Notes under the pieces: generated by a model
The model's database searches: none
What the model saw: the letters and a program-made list of their open reading frames with translations, nothing else
What the model was told of the DNA's origin: nothing
Position numbers and translations under genes: made by a program
Source: Papaver somniferum
Lineage: Eukaryota > Streptophyta > Magnoliopsida > Ranunculales > Papaveraceae
Assembly: GCF_003573695.1 (NCBI RefSeq)
Contig: NC_039362.1
Span: forward strand, 115,547,120 to 115,611,119
Direction of reading: 5' to 3'
Length of the DNA stretch: 64,000 nt
Part shown: positions 42,340 to 53,145 of the stretch, one piece after another
Layout: each line of letters begins with the position of its first letter
Position numbering within the stretch: the first letter of the stretch is position 1

Positions 42340-42539
42340 GAGTGCGAATTCGTGCACATTCCTTAACGAGTGTATATTTCACATTTTAATATCTATCCTT
42401 AATTTAATTTAGGAAATTATGTAATGAGAGTCATGATTCTAAACATGGAGAATAACGAAGTCATCAGTTAAATAATCAACAAATTAGAAGAATATGTGAA
42501 ATATACACTCGTTAGAGGAGTGTGAACAGATTTGTACTC
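42340..42539. mobile_element. 200-bp MITE with ~46-bp inverted repeats
   Basis: Left arm GAGTGCGAATTCGTGCACAT..., ending AACGAGTGTATATTTCACAT; the right arm inverted begins GAGTACAAATCTGTTCACAC and ends with the same AACGAGTGTATATTTCACAT block. The arms are separated by about 110 bp of AT-rich DNA. Superfamily not determined. Confidence 0.7.
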
Positions 42540-42548
42540 CTATTTCCC

Positions 42549-43590
42549 TCTTTGTTCACAGCTCTATTCACAGCTCCTGCTGAGGTGTTACGCTGACTTG
42601 GATGCTCCTTTCTGTTTTAGTATTATTATATTTATGTTTCCCCTGTCTTCATTCTTTTTCTCTTTTGTTTTTCTTTCAAACCACAACAATCCTCTTTTCA
42701 GTCATTGCAAACTTTCAGTTTCAAGAATGTAATCTTCATAGCAGATCCAGGTTTGACCAACATTGAAGAAGACCCCAGACCCACATCAACAACCATGATA
42801 TTATCACATATTGGTAAAAAAAATTCTTTAGCCACCACGAATGAGTTCAAGCATTTCTGATTTCCCTTTTTCATTAAAATCTCAATCAAATCTGCACAAA
42901 CAATTCCGTTTTAGTACTTCTCATCTCCATACTTGATGAAGCTTCCAGAATCAAACAGATGTGGATACTGGTTTTTGTTGTTTAAGGGTGAGAATTTTTA
43001 GCCAGTAGGAATCAATTGTTGATCAAAAAATAAAGTGAATATCTTGATTAATTAGTGATATTTTCCGAAATCTCAGAAATTGAAGATCTTCCCCCACCCC
43101 CACTGCCTTTGCTTCCACCACAACCATGCATTTACAGAGAAAAACAAAGCAAAAAATCAATTTATTTAGACTAACAACCAATACAACTAATACAAGATCT
43201 AGCATCAAAATCAAATTTTAGATCAAATAACCCAGGACCCATCATTTAAGAAGCAATATCATAATGAACTGATGAATCAAAATAAGATTTTAAACATATT
43301 CCAGATTTTGATTCTAAATCTTCATCATCATCCGATTTTTTTGTTGGAAGCACCATCATCTAATTTCTATCAAATTTGTATTGATTGTTACCTTGTTTTG
43401 ATCAATCTAAAGTCAACATCAAAATACAAAGATCATATCATTTAAAGGAAGAAAATTTTGAACATCTTCTGTTCTTCTATTTCTTATTTTTGCAGAAAAA
43501 TTGACGGATGCTTTTCTCTCTCCCACGTTTTTATTACACGTATAGGGACACGTCATTTGAGCTGTGATTAGAGCTGTGTAGAGTGCCGTG
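42549..43590. mobile_element. Possible 1-kb TIR element (CACAGCTCTA ends)
   Basis: TTCACAGCTCTATTCACAGC at the left and, inverted at 43,550-43,583, ACACAGCTCTAATCACAGCT at the right. The interior has no recognisable coding region. Target duplication not seen. Confidence 0.45.
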
Positions 43591-44227
43591 AATAGCAAAA
43601 CCGACAAACGGTAAAGTAATAATCCAAATTATTGCTTGAAATGTGCGGTTTCCTAAAATTGTTCCTTTAAATACTTTTACCGTGTTAGATGCCTGAGGTT
43701 GTAGGTGTGGTGTCACATGGCAGTTATTAATGTAGATACCATAATCTGTATGGACACATGGAGGATGATTAGAAATTGTAGCTGGATACAAGATTACAGC
43801 AGCACACACCATATCAATTCCAACACAGTTTCAATCCTAAGCTAAGGATAGAAGAGTAATTTTCCATAAGATATTTTTTCTTTATAAACCAAAACGATTA
43901 GGTCTAGGTGAGAGGGGGCTGGGTGGGCAGAAGAAAGAGGAGGCTTATGTTTCTTCTTCATTTCTCCTTTCTATTCTTGCTATCGATTACTCACAGAGAA
44001 ATTCACGAAGCTCCTTCAATGTAACCCAAGAATCTTAATAAACACCTTAACCCTTTTTCACCCGTGGATGTAGACACTCTGTTGTCGAACCACGTATATG
44101 CTTGTGTTGATTTCTATTTCATTTCACTGCACTTAATTTTGTTCATGATTTGAGTTTATATCTTGTTATAGTCAGTACTTTATCATGTGATTCAATTGGT
44201 TGTGCTACCAAATTAATGGTGTTCACA
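43591..44227 (+). repeat. 5-prime LTR (visible part) of a plus-strand gypsy-type element
   Basis: A TATA box (43,881) is followed by leader, CCCGTGGATGTAGACAC ... GAACCACGTATATG, and an end in ...GTTCACA at 44,227 just before a TGGCGC primer site. The upstream limit is unclear: U3 sequences like those at 48,340-50,551 are not present upstream, so this LTR may be truncated. Confidence 0.6.
43881..43888 (+). promoter_or_regulatory. TATA box of the plus-strand gypsy-type LTR
   Basis: TTTATAAA with a T-rich upstream run, about 180 bp before the CCCGTGGATGTAG block. Confidence 0.45.
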
Positions 44228-44230
44228 ATT

Positions 44231-44249
44231 TGGCGCTAGAGAAACAGGG
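44231..44249 (+). promoter_or_regulatory. Primer-binding site-like TGGCGCTAGAGAAACAGGG
   Basis: Begins three bases after the LTR end. The TGGCGC start is common to gypsy primer sites; the rest is the pattern seen in Tat/Retand-like elements. The tRNA species is not assigned. Confidence 0.65.
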
Positions 44250-44961
44250 TATGGGTAAAGAATTTATTCTGCCTGTTCTAGATCTTTTACCTTTGGGGCT
44301 TTTTCTTAATTCTCTGAAATTGGTTTTCAATTTTACTAATTTTCAATTTACTGCAATCAAAAATGATTCAATGAATCACTTCTTTTAACGTGTTTTCAGT
44401 ATAAAAAATCCATTCTACTTAAGATTATATCTGTAGAGATTGCTATAAGCTTTTGAAAATTGATTTCACATTTTGATAAACCCCTCATTCTTCTTGAGGT
44501 TCTAAAAGACCCAGAAGGGAGTTTTCAACTCCTCGATACATTTTATCCAAAAACAGCTTCTAGCGGATGTTGACTTAGATGCCGTGCTTTGCTCATGTGT
44601 GTTGAATGATTTTTGAGGTGCTAAAATGTTGTACAGACTTATGGGATTTGTTTCCTAATGATAAATGAGATTTTTATTCGATTTTTGAACAACTTCGGAG
44701 AAAATGGTTCAGTGAACCATCGTGTTTAGATTTGATCTGTACCTAATCAGCAGATTTATTTCTACTAGTGGTGTTTCGCCACCAGTTTGTTTTCCAAATA
44801 TTTTTTATGAGCAGGGACTAATTATGACGATGCAGTCCTGACCCAATCAGCGCCGCTGGCTCAAAGTCACTAAGAAACTGCTGCTTCATAACCACCGAAG
44901 AAGCAAAGCAAAGAAGCAACGATGATCGCTCCAGTCCCCTAATGTGATGATACACACATGA
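44250..44961 (+). other. Leader of the plus-strand element
   Basis: AT-rich sequence after the primer site with no ORF of note. I see nothing else in it. Confidence 0.4.
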
Positions 44962-45300
44962 ATGGATCGTCCATCAATTAAAAGCTCACCAGTAAATGGC
45001 TCAACTCAGGATGAAGACCATAAGGCTCAGTTCAAATTACGGACCAACTCACCTTTAAGAATGCAGCAGCTCAAGCAACAGTGCCAACATCGCAACGAAG
45101 GATCTAAGAAGATAAGGTTTCAATCCAAAGTCCGACGTCCAAAGTCCAAAGACGATAACACCAAACTGACGTGCAAACCCGATGAAAGCTCTGGTACGTA
45201 TGGAGATGATTGTATGCACGACGATGATGTAAGGTCCCGTGATGACCATTCCAAGCCCGCCAACGAAGGCTCTTCAACCAAACTAACACGAAGCAGATGA
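44962..45300 (+). other. ORF of unknown meaning, 112 codons
   Basis: ATG 44,962 (MDRPSIKSSPVNGSTQDED) gives a basic and Ser/Asp-rich product without recognisable domain (KSKDDNTKLTCKPDESSG, YGDDCMHDDDVRSRDD). The same kind of GATGA/CCAAAGT-rich sequence continues to 47,200 in changing frames, so the region may be a decayed acidic-repeat ORF. It is open but not shown to be a gene. Confidence 0.25.
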
Positions 45301-45930
45301 CGTCCCGATGCAAAGAAGAGGATCCCGATGGTACAAATTCCGATGCTGGTGATCAAAGTATCCCGAAGATGCAAAGTCAACAATGATGAACATGTCAAGT
45401 AGAGGCTAATAGGAGCAATTGACCACGCTGTTGTTGCTGCGATGTGAGGAGACCACCGACGAATGCGGACTCCATTTAAAGAGGATAACAGCAGTTCGAG
45501 TTGGAGGTTGCACTAAAAGCAAAACAAAGGACGATCCAAATTCCACAACGCTGATCTTTGATGAAGAAAATCCAAAGGGTGTCAACGACGAGACCAAGTC
45601 TTGCTGAGATGACCCAATTCCGAAGATGAAGAGCCAAAGTCTCGCTACGATAATTCAAGGCCGAAGACGATCCAAAGTCCGATGGTTCAAATTCTGGTGA
45701 CGACGATAAAGAGCGCCTCAATCCCGATGATTACTCCTCATCTCCGATGCTGCAGAGCAACCAGAGTAGAATGATGACAATTCAGGCCAGTGGAAGATTC
45801 AAACAACGAAGAGGGCGTACATTTAGCACCATCAGCAATCTGAAGCACGCACGAAGAATCATTGACAGTATGTTTAAAGCTCGCATAAAGATTCGAACCA
45901 CACCCATACCATTCCAACTAACTTCGCAGA

Positions 45931-46325
45931 GAGGCAGCAGCCCAAGTGTGAGAATCTGGACTCCAACGATGATTCAAAGTCCACTACAAAGGGTCTCCCT
46001 CCGAAGACGAAGGCTTTTTATGACGAAGGGTCTCCCTCCGAAGACTAAGGCTTTTTATGACGAAGGGTCTCCCTCCGAAGACGAAGGCTTTTTATGACGA
46101 AGGGTCTCCCTCCGAAGACGAAGGTTTTTATGACGAAGGGTCTCCCTCCGAAGACGATGGCTCTTTATGACGAAGGGTCTCCCTCCGAAAACGAAGGTTT
46201 TTATGACGAAGGGTCTCCCTGCGAAGACTTAGGCTTTTATGACGAAGGGTCTCCCCCCGAAGACCTCCTATTGAGTAGAGGCAGTAGCCCAAGTGTGAGA
46301 ATCTGGACTCCAACGATGATACAAA
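45931..46325 (+). repeat. Eight tandem 36-37-bp repeats inside a 344-bp duplication
   Basis: The unit GACGAAGGGTCTCCCTCCGA followed by AGACGAAGGCTTTTTAT occurs eight times; the TCTCCCT mark starts at 45,994, 46,031, 46,068, 46,105, 46,141, 46,178, 46,214 and 46,250. A ~50-bp phrase beginning GAGGCAGCAGCCCAAGTGTG flanks the array on both sides (45,931 and 46,275). The 36-bp units keep a frame reading YDEGSPSEDEGF; the 37-bp units break it. Confidence 0.85.
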
Positions 46326-47279
46326 GCCTGCTTATGATCCAGCTGACCAAGGACTCGAAGCCATCTCCGCACTTTTTAACGTTCACAGTTCTAAGCAACA
46401 CTCCAATAACGAAGAGCATCTCAAGTCCAACGTAACCAGGCTCAAGTCTTACGATGACGATGCAAAACCCTGGGATGACGGTGCAAGGCCGACGACGAAC
46501 AATGGTGCAAAGTGGAACACGATGATGGTGCCAAGCACGAGGATGAAGCTCAAGCAACGATGCTGATAGTACCTGGAAGTGTAGTTCGTTCGGAGATGAT
46601 ATAAATTCTTCCAGTGCAAAGCCCAAAGTCCGAAGCATAAACCTGATAAAGATGGTTCACCCCTGATGATGAAAAAGTGCCAAAGTTCCCCTAGAGGACG
46701 ATAATTCAAAGTCCACGATGAAGTACAAAGTTCACCCAAGTGCAAGTCCAATGATGATTCTATATCCGATGCCGATGCAAGTAACCTGAAGTGTAAAACT
46801 GTTGCATATCCACCAAGTTGCTGCCGACGTAGAGATTCAATTTACGTCGTGAAAATTAACGCAGTGTTGCTTCCATGAAGAGGAGATCCCAGCTCGAGTG
46901 TAGAACAACACTAGCAACACACCAAAGGAGCAACGAAGTTGGTTCCACTCCCTAACACCGATGATATGATGCTCGATACTGATGATCCGAGATTAACCCG
47001 ACGTGCGGAGCATCTCATAGTTCGATGATCCAATATCAACCCGGCGTACGAAGAATCTCGCAGTTCAACGAGCGAAGATGACAAGCCATAGTCCATGACG
47101 ATGCTCTCCGAAGACAATGAGCCCAAATCTTGCTACAACAATCAACAACGATAATCTTTGAGGACAACGATCCAAGGACCAACGACGATGATAGGCAGTA
47201 CCTCTTATCAGCAGTGGAGAGCCGCATTTTTCATTGTTTCATATTTCTAATTGGTTATGATTACGTACATACTTGAAAT
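46326..47279 (+). other. Interior of the plus-strand element without recognisable coding
   Basis: Rich in GATGATG, CCAAAGT and CGACGA words, as if derived from diverged short repeats. Several open frames overlap on both strands, none with a domain I recognise. Confidence 0.4.
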
Positions 47280-48095
47280 TGGTGACCAAGGCTCTGTTGA
47301 CGAAGGCTCCAACAACGAAGCTCCTGCTATTCATCGAAGACTCAGGTGAGGAAGGTCCAAACAACAAAGTCTTTGCTCCAACAACGAAGGCCCTGTTGAC
47401 GAGGACTCCAACAACGAAGGCTCTGTTGACGAAGGCTCTAACAACAAAGCTTCTGCTATTCATCGAAGACTCAGGTGAGGAAGGTCCAAACAACAAAGGC
47501 TTTGCTCCAATAACGAAGGCCCTGTTGACGAGGACTCCAACAACGAAGGCTCTATTGACGAAAGTCCCAACAACAACGACTTTTGTCCAACAAAGAAGGC
47601 CTTGTTGACGAGGACTCCAACAACGAAGGCTCTGTTGACGAAGGCTCCAACAACTAAGCTTCTGCTATTCATCGAAGACTCAGGTGAGGAAGGTCCAAAC
47701 AACAGAGGCTTTGCTCCAACAACGAAGGCCCTGTTGACGAGGACTCCAACAATGAAGGCTCTGTTGACGAAAGTCTCAACAACAAAGGCTTTGCTCCAAC
47801 AACGAAGGCCCTGTTGACGAGGACTCCAACAACGAAGCTTCTGCTATTCATCGAAGACTCAGGTGAGGAAGGTCCAAACAACAAAGTATTTGCTCCAACA
47901 TAGAAGTCCTTGTTGACGAGGACTCCAACAACGAAGGCTCTGTTGACGAAAGTCCCAACAACAAAGGCTTTGCTCCAACAACGAAGTCCCTGTTGACGAG
48001 GACTCCAACAACGAAGGCTTTGTTGACGAAGGCTCCAACAACGAAGGTTCTGCTGTTCATAACGAAGGCTTTGCTATTCTTCCACCATACTCCAT
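47280..48095 (+). repeat. Higher-order tandem array of CCAACAACGAAGG units
   Basis: Short units (CCAACAACGAAGGCTCTGTT, GACGAGGACT) build longer units that each end with CTGCTATTCATCGAAGACTC followed by AGGTGAGGAAGGTCC, at about 47,323, 47,453, 47,662 and 47,841. Spacing is 130, 209 and 179 bp, so units were gained in blocks. One frame reads acidic repeats such as NNEGSVDEGSNNEG. A TGA in each CAGGTGAGG junction stops that frame. Confidence 0.8.
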
Positions 48096-48320
48096 GAAGA
48101 AACGAAGGTGCTCCACACCGATGATGTGAGATCTGATGCCAAAGAACAAAGTGAACCCGCATATTACGATGATATAGCCCTTCAGATCTGCGGACTATGG
48201 AAGCAGCCTCACCACAGGGTCAAGGAGCAATCTTCAGCAGTAACCAACATTCATTTATTATACCCACGAAACTCCTTCAGGGGCAGTTACTTTCGCTTCC
48301 ACAAGCTTTGACAATCAGCT
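48096..48320 (+). other. 3-prime internal end of the plus-strand element
   Basis: Unique sequence leading to the polypurine tract; no recognisable gene. Confidence 0.4.
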
Positions 48321-48337
48321 TCCAAAATCAAAAGGGG
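48321..48337 (+). promoter_or_regulatory. Polypurine tract AAAATCAAAAGGGGGCA
   Basis: Matches the usual position and composition of plus-strand priming sites just before a gypsy 3-prime LTR. Confidence 0.6.
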
Positions 48338-50551
48338 GCATACATACGACACACAATTAAATAGTTTGCGAATACTTATACTCCTTTAATAACTTTAAAT
48401 ATTGTATACATTTTTACATATACATGCATTTATACAATACACTTCATGATCTCATTTTGCATAAAGAGATGGGGCAAGCACTGCCACTCTTTTCTGGATA
48501 CCGACTTATATAATTGAGAACCGGGGCAAGCACCACTGGTCTCAAACATTTGTATTGGGGAAAGCACTTGCGTGCAATCTCTCCGGACTTCCCCATAAGC
48601 GTCTATGAGTGTACGACCTGGGGGAAGGCATCCAGTAGAAAGAGATACCCATCATGTTTAAACTTAGACCCCCACCGTTCAGTAGTCCCCTGGCCCGGGA
48701 TTGGCTAACGGGGTGACAGGTCCCAAACATAGCACAAGGTAATCCTTTCGTGAAACTATGGTCCCAAACACTCATGCTCATGCTCAGAGACAATGAATTC
48801 ATAAATCTACACAAGGCTGGGGCACGAGCAGCCATACAAATTTCTATCAAAAACAATGAAGCATTTCGAATGCTTCATTGCAATACATTGATGTTTATCA
48901 CACATTTCCATGGATTCATATCATTTCCTATTACATAAAAAAAAACATTTATTTAAAATTGCAATACATTGATGTTTCTATGCCAATTGAGACTACAGGG
49001 GTAGGTAGTAATCCTAAGTTATTCAACGCTTACCCACCAAAGCTAATGAGAGGTCATGAATGCACACTTAAGGTTATGAATGATACCTCACAACACCACT
49101 GATGCCACATGCTACTATGTATTTGATACCGATTAAAGAAAATGAACCAAGTCACAGGGCCAAAGCAGGGACGAGCTAGGTGAAGATGTTTCTCAAGAAT
49201 CAATTACCATCGATTCTGTCCATGCTGCTGCGAACAAGGTGTTTCTGCAAATGTGCTTTTTCTATGGCGTGCTTGCTGTAGGTGCGACTGGGTGATTAAA
49301 GCAACGCTCCCATACAGAAAATATGCTACCCACACATCAAATGTGAATCTTGCAGATGAGTTGATAACGGGACAACTAACCACAGACCTGCGAGTACATA
49401 CATGAAACTGTGGAGTTGCAGCGTAGGTACCGTTGCCGCTTCGGTACACCTAAAAGATGCTACTGATAGGTGCTGAAAAATACTTCCAACTTGAAGCAAG
49501 CACGGGGAAAACACGTTGCTATACGTTGTTGCTGCCAAGATATTGCGTCCCGAGCCAAGCATCGCCATTACTCTGCCCCAGATGAAGTCCCACCGCAGAT
49601 AAAAGACTGGGGCAATGTCGTGAAAGCGTGGCCATGCAAGGTGCTGATGAAAACAAGGCTCTGCTACTGACATTTCTTTGATATGGAAAACATGCCGCTG
49701 ACACCATTATATGGTAGGGATAGAAGGTTGAAGAGCCTTCGTTCTCTACCTTCGCTTTCGTAGGGTAGAGATGTAAGGTCGAAGAGCCTACGTTCTCCAT
49801 ATTCGCTGTCAAATGGTAGAGATGTAAGGTTGAAGAGCATTCGTTCTCTATCTTCGTTGTCATATGGTAGAGATGTAAGGTTGAAGAGCCTTCATTTCTC
49901 TACCTTTGCTATTATATGATAAGGAGTGAAGGTTGAAGAGCCTTCATTCCCTATCTTCACCTGATTCCTTCACTGGACTTCATTCTCATTGAAGATACTT
50001 TTTATCTTCACTCATACTACTGTATGAGAGGAGTAAGAGACGTGAAGCTAATACACACAAGCCGACGGCGTGGTAGAAGAGTTGTTGATGTCATGACATA
50101 CAAGATGATGATGGAGTAATACGTAAAATGTTGCTGCTACTTCACAACAACCAAAGTTGAAAAAAGTGACGAGAGGAACGATGACCCGAAGTATTCAAAT
50201 CTTAATTCCGATGATAGCTTCGGACCAATCCAAAGTCGTAGAACAGCCGCTGTGTAACAGCAGCGTAGCCAGGCCCAAGCCAAATACGAAGAGTTATATA
50301 TTAGCAAGAAAAGGTAAGATACATTTTTTCTGTGCTGGAACATTTCAGAGTTCCGGTAAAGAGAATTGGCAACACCAAGGACCAAATGCAACATCATTGC
50401 TACCCGAAGATGAAGATGATTACTATAAAGCTCAATGACGAAGACTCGAGTAAACAGATGCAGTCACTGCGCACCTGATAACTAAGTAACTAACCCAAAG
50501 ATGCAGTCACTGTGCATCCGATAACCAATATTGCCAATGTGGCAGCATATC
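48338..50551 (+). repeat. 3-prime LTR (U3 part) of the plus-strand element, interrupted
   Basis: Starts after the polypurine tract and runs to the insertion point of the minus-strand Athila element at 50,552. It holds GGGGCAAGCAC repeats (48,475-48,560), a hairpin array (49,711-49,965) and two copies of AGATGCAGTCACTG (50,457-50,515). Overlapping open frames on both strands have no recognisable domain. Confidence 0.45.
49711..49965. repeat. Five tandem ~51-bp units, each an imperfect hairpin
   Basis: Units start near 49,713, 49,764, 49,814, 49,866 and 49,918. A typical unit has GGTAGAGATGTAAGGTTGAA, GAGCCTTCGTT and CTCTACC: GGTAGAGA pairs with TCTCTACC and AAGG pairs with CCTT around a small loop. 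The fifth unit changed both arms (AAGGAGTGAAGG with CCTTCATTCC), which keeps pairing. Confidence 0.75.
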
Positions 50552-52426
50552 TGGTGTGAAGAGAAAAGACTGCTCACAACTTGCCTGCAAGTATACAGGG
50601 ATAAGTTATAGCTAGTGGGTAAGAAGGGTCAGTTCCACAGGGATTAGGAGGTTGTGATTGAAGTTGTCTAAGCTAGGCAGTGGATGCAAGACAAAGGTAG
50701 CAGTTCACTAAGTCACAGTGGAAGTAAAACAAAGATGGCAATGAAGTAAACCGAAGCTATGAGCTAAGGGCAGAGGAGAGCAGTGCACTATATCCAGTGC
50801 ACAGCAGGGTTGGAGTTGCACAAATTAAACCAAACAGTGAAGAAACACTTAAGAAGGCAATAAACAAAACAGAGAGAGAGTTACAGAAAGTGGAGTTACT
50901 AAGGCAACTGAGTCCACCATGTGCCTATATCAAACAATGCAGTCAAGGTTGAAATGGAATTCCTAAGCATACATCTAGAATGAGATGAAAAACAGCTTGC
51001 TCACTGATATGCCCCTAGAATTGATTGTCTTTTGACAGCACAATCAATCACAAGCATGCCAGAGCACTGAGTACTTCTCATTGCTCAAGCAAAATTGCAA
51101 GAAGAACACTATCCTAACCATGCATCATCCAACATTACACTAGGCTTCATCAGAGCCCTAGTTCAGTGCTATTTAGCTCATGCTCAACATTTTACTAACA
51201 GCATACATAGATTAAGCAAACATAACCTCAACAAAAATCAACTGATGAACAAGTTCCACACATATACTGTTGCTAAACAGAAATTTGAGAATTGATGCAA
51301 TAATTTGTTCCTGGCTAGCCCAGAGAGGTAAAAATGTGTTTTTTACACACTTCACCCAACACCCATTTATACCCAAAACTATGAATTAGGGTTCCATATG
51401 TTCTTCCCCAAAAAATCCCTAAAACAGTAAAATTAGGGTTTTCAAAATTAATAAAAATTAACCTACATACTGACCAAAATAGCTCCAACCCATGCTTGTA
51501 CGATGCCTTCTCTGCTTTCCCTGTCGCTCCAAGTGAAACCCTAGCTCGAGATTTCTTATCAATTCCATACCTAGGATGCAGAGATATGAGTTTGATAAGA
51601 ACTCTAGGCTAGGGGGAAAGTACTGATGGGTATGGGTCTCTGTGGTGTTGGGAGGTGATGAGAAGCGGCTCGAGGTGAACTGGGATGGTCGGGGAAGATG
51701 GTGGCAGGGTAGAGCAGGTGGTGGTGGTTCTGGAAATGGGGGTGGCAGAGTGTGGTCGATGATTTGGGAAGAAGGGGGCGTTTGGTAGAGGTGTAGGGTG
51801 TTTGGTACTGTGGTGTGTAGCGGTTGCAGTGAGGGATGATGTTTCGCGATCTGGTCCGTAGGATGTGACGATGGTAGGTGGATCCAACGATGAGATGGGA
51901 GGCTGTGGGTAGCGACCGTCGGATGGAGGAATGCAACGAAAAGGACGGCCCAAGATGGAGATGGGCGTTGCGATGTAAAGCGGGAGCTTCGGAGTTTGAT
52001 GTGCGATGATGGAGCGACCGTAGGATGCTGAAATGCTTCGATCTGACGGCTGAAATCCGATACGGGCTTGGGTAGTGGAAATGGGTTTGAGAAAGGGTTT
52101 TGGGCCTTGGGTATGCCAGGCCCATAACTTCTTTAAGAACAATTCTTCCTTCTTGAGCCCATTTCTACCCTCTTGGTCTTGTGCACACATTCTTCGCGGC
52201 TTCCTTGCGTAATTCCTCCCGGCTTTTCACTACTTTCTGCTCTATTCCGCTCCGCAATTCATCCAGACTTTATTTTACCTAAAAAATATAAGATTAAGTA
52301 AGAAAATATTTATTCTTGAAAACAATGAAAATACAGAATATGGGATAAAATGTAGAATTATTGCACAACATATGAGTTAAATGCCAACAAAAAGGGATAA
52401 ATATATACAATATTTGGCACTCATCA
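50552..52426 (-). repeat. 3-prime LTR of the Athila-type element
   Basis: 1,875 bp from TGATGAGTGCCAAATATTG (52,426, minus) to ...CTCTTCACACCA (50,552). TATA-like TATAAAT near 51,366-51,371. Compared with the LTR of the element at 30,885, the first ~150 bp of U3 match well and U5 differs. Confidence 0.9.
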
Positions 52427-53099
52427 ATACCCCCAAACCTGAATTTTACTTGTCCTCAAGTAAAAACGAACTAAGGAAATCCTACCTATACCACTGTCGC
52501 TGGTCTCTCGAATGCATTTAGCGTATGCACTAAGCCTTTTAAACCACTAAGTGTCCCTAGTGGACGAGTTGAAGTCTCGTGAAGGTTTGCTTAGAACGTA
52601 CCTACAAGTTCTAGGTCAAAATATAAGCTCAGATTCCATCAAATGTGACATGTGCAAAACAGTTAAGCTCACAGCAAAATGGAGATGTCAATCTAGCTAT
52701 CGAAGGCACAATCCTAGCACTGATAACAAAAAAAGACATGTGAAGAGTGTAAAGTGTATCTACACATGTGTAAAGAAAGATCTGAAGTTATGACTACTAA
52801 TCACCAAGAGATAGTTTCTCAGGCTAAGAACTGAGGTCGAAATCTAGCTAGCTGTCCGGACTTTACGAGAATTGTGAATGAGTTGGAGGTATTTCACAAT
52901 TACTCGCGTTGTACATCAATGGCATACACCCTCCTTGCTTATTACAACGAAACACAAAAGAACTCTTTACATGACTCTTATTTACATTGACAAATCTCTT
53001 TTTATTTTTGGAACAAGAGATGATGGAATTGATAAATACTTGATTTTTTTGTATTTTTCTGATATTTTTTTTTTTTTTTTTTTTCTGAATATATACATC

Positions 53100-53145
<46 letters not shown>

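Larger units (their letters stand above)
43591..50551 (+). mobile_element. Plus-strand gypsy-type element lacking a recognisable polyprotein
   Basis: Layout: LTR end, primer site (44,231), 4.1-kb interior, polypurine tract AAAATCAAAAGGGGGCA (48,321-48,337), then a long downstream LTR cut by another element at 50,552. I find no Gag, protease, RT, RNase H or integrase motif on either strand of the interior, which instead holds tandem arrays. It therefore looks like a large non-autonomous derivative (LARD-like), perhaps of the Tat/Ogre group. Confidence 0.6.

Noticed and set aside
47460..48162. Leucine/serine-rich minus-strand ORFs in the CCAACAACGAAGG array
   Set aside because: They are the reverse reading of a tandem array and change frame between units.
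49711..49965. Second candidate for a CRISPR-like array
   Set aside because: About 51-bp units lie head to tail without unique spacers; the setting is a plant LTR.
51604..52190. Long overlapping minus-strand ORFs (170-190 codons, rich in Ser, Pro, His, Thr), repeated at 53,672-54,352 and 63,632-63,976
   Set aside because: They lie inside LTR copies, occur in two frames at once, and the copies differ by frame-changing indels. They follow from base composition and the repeat, with no recognisable domain.
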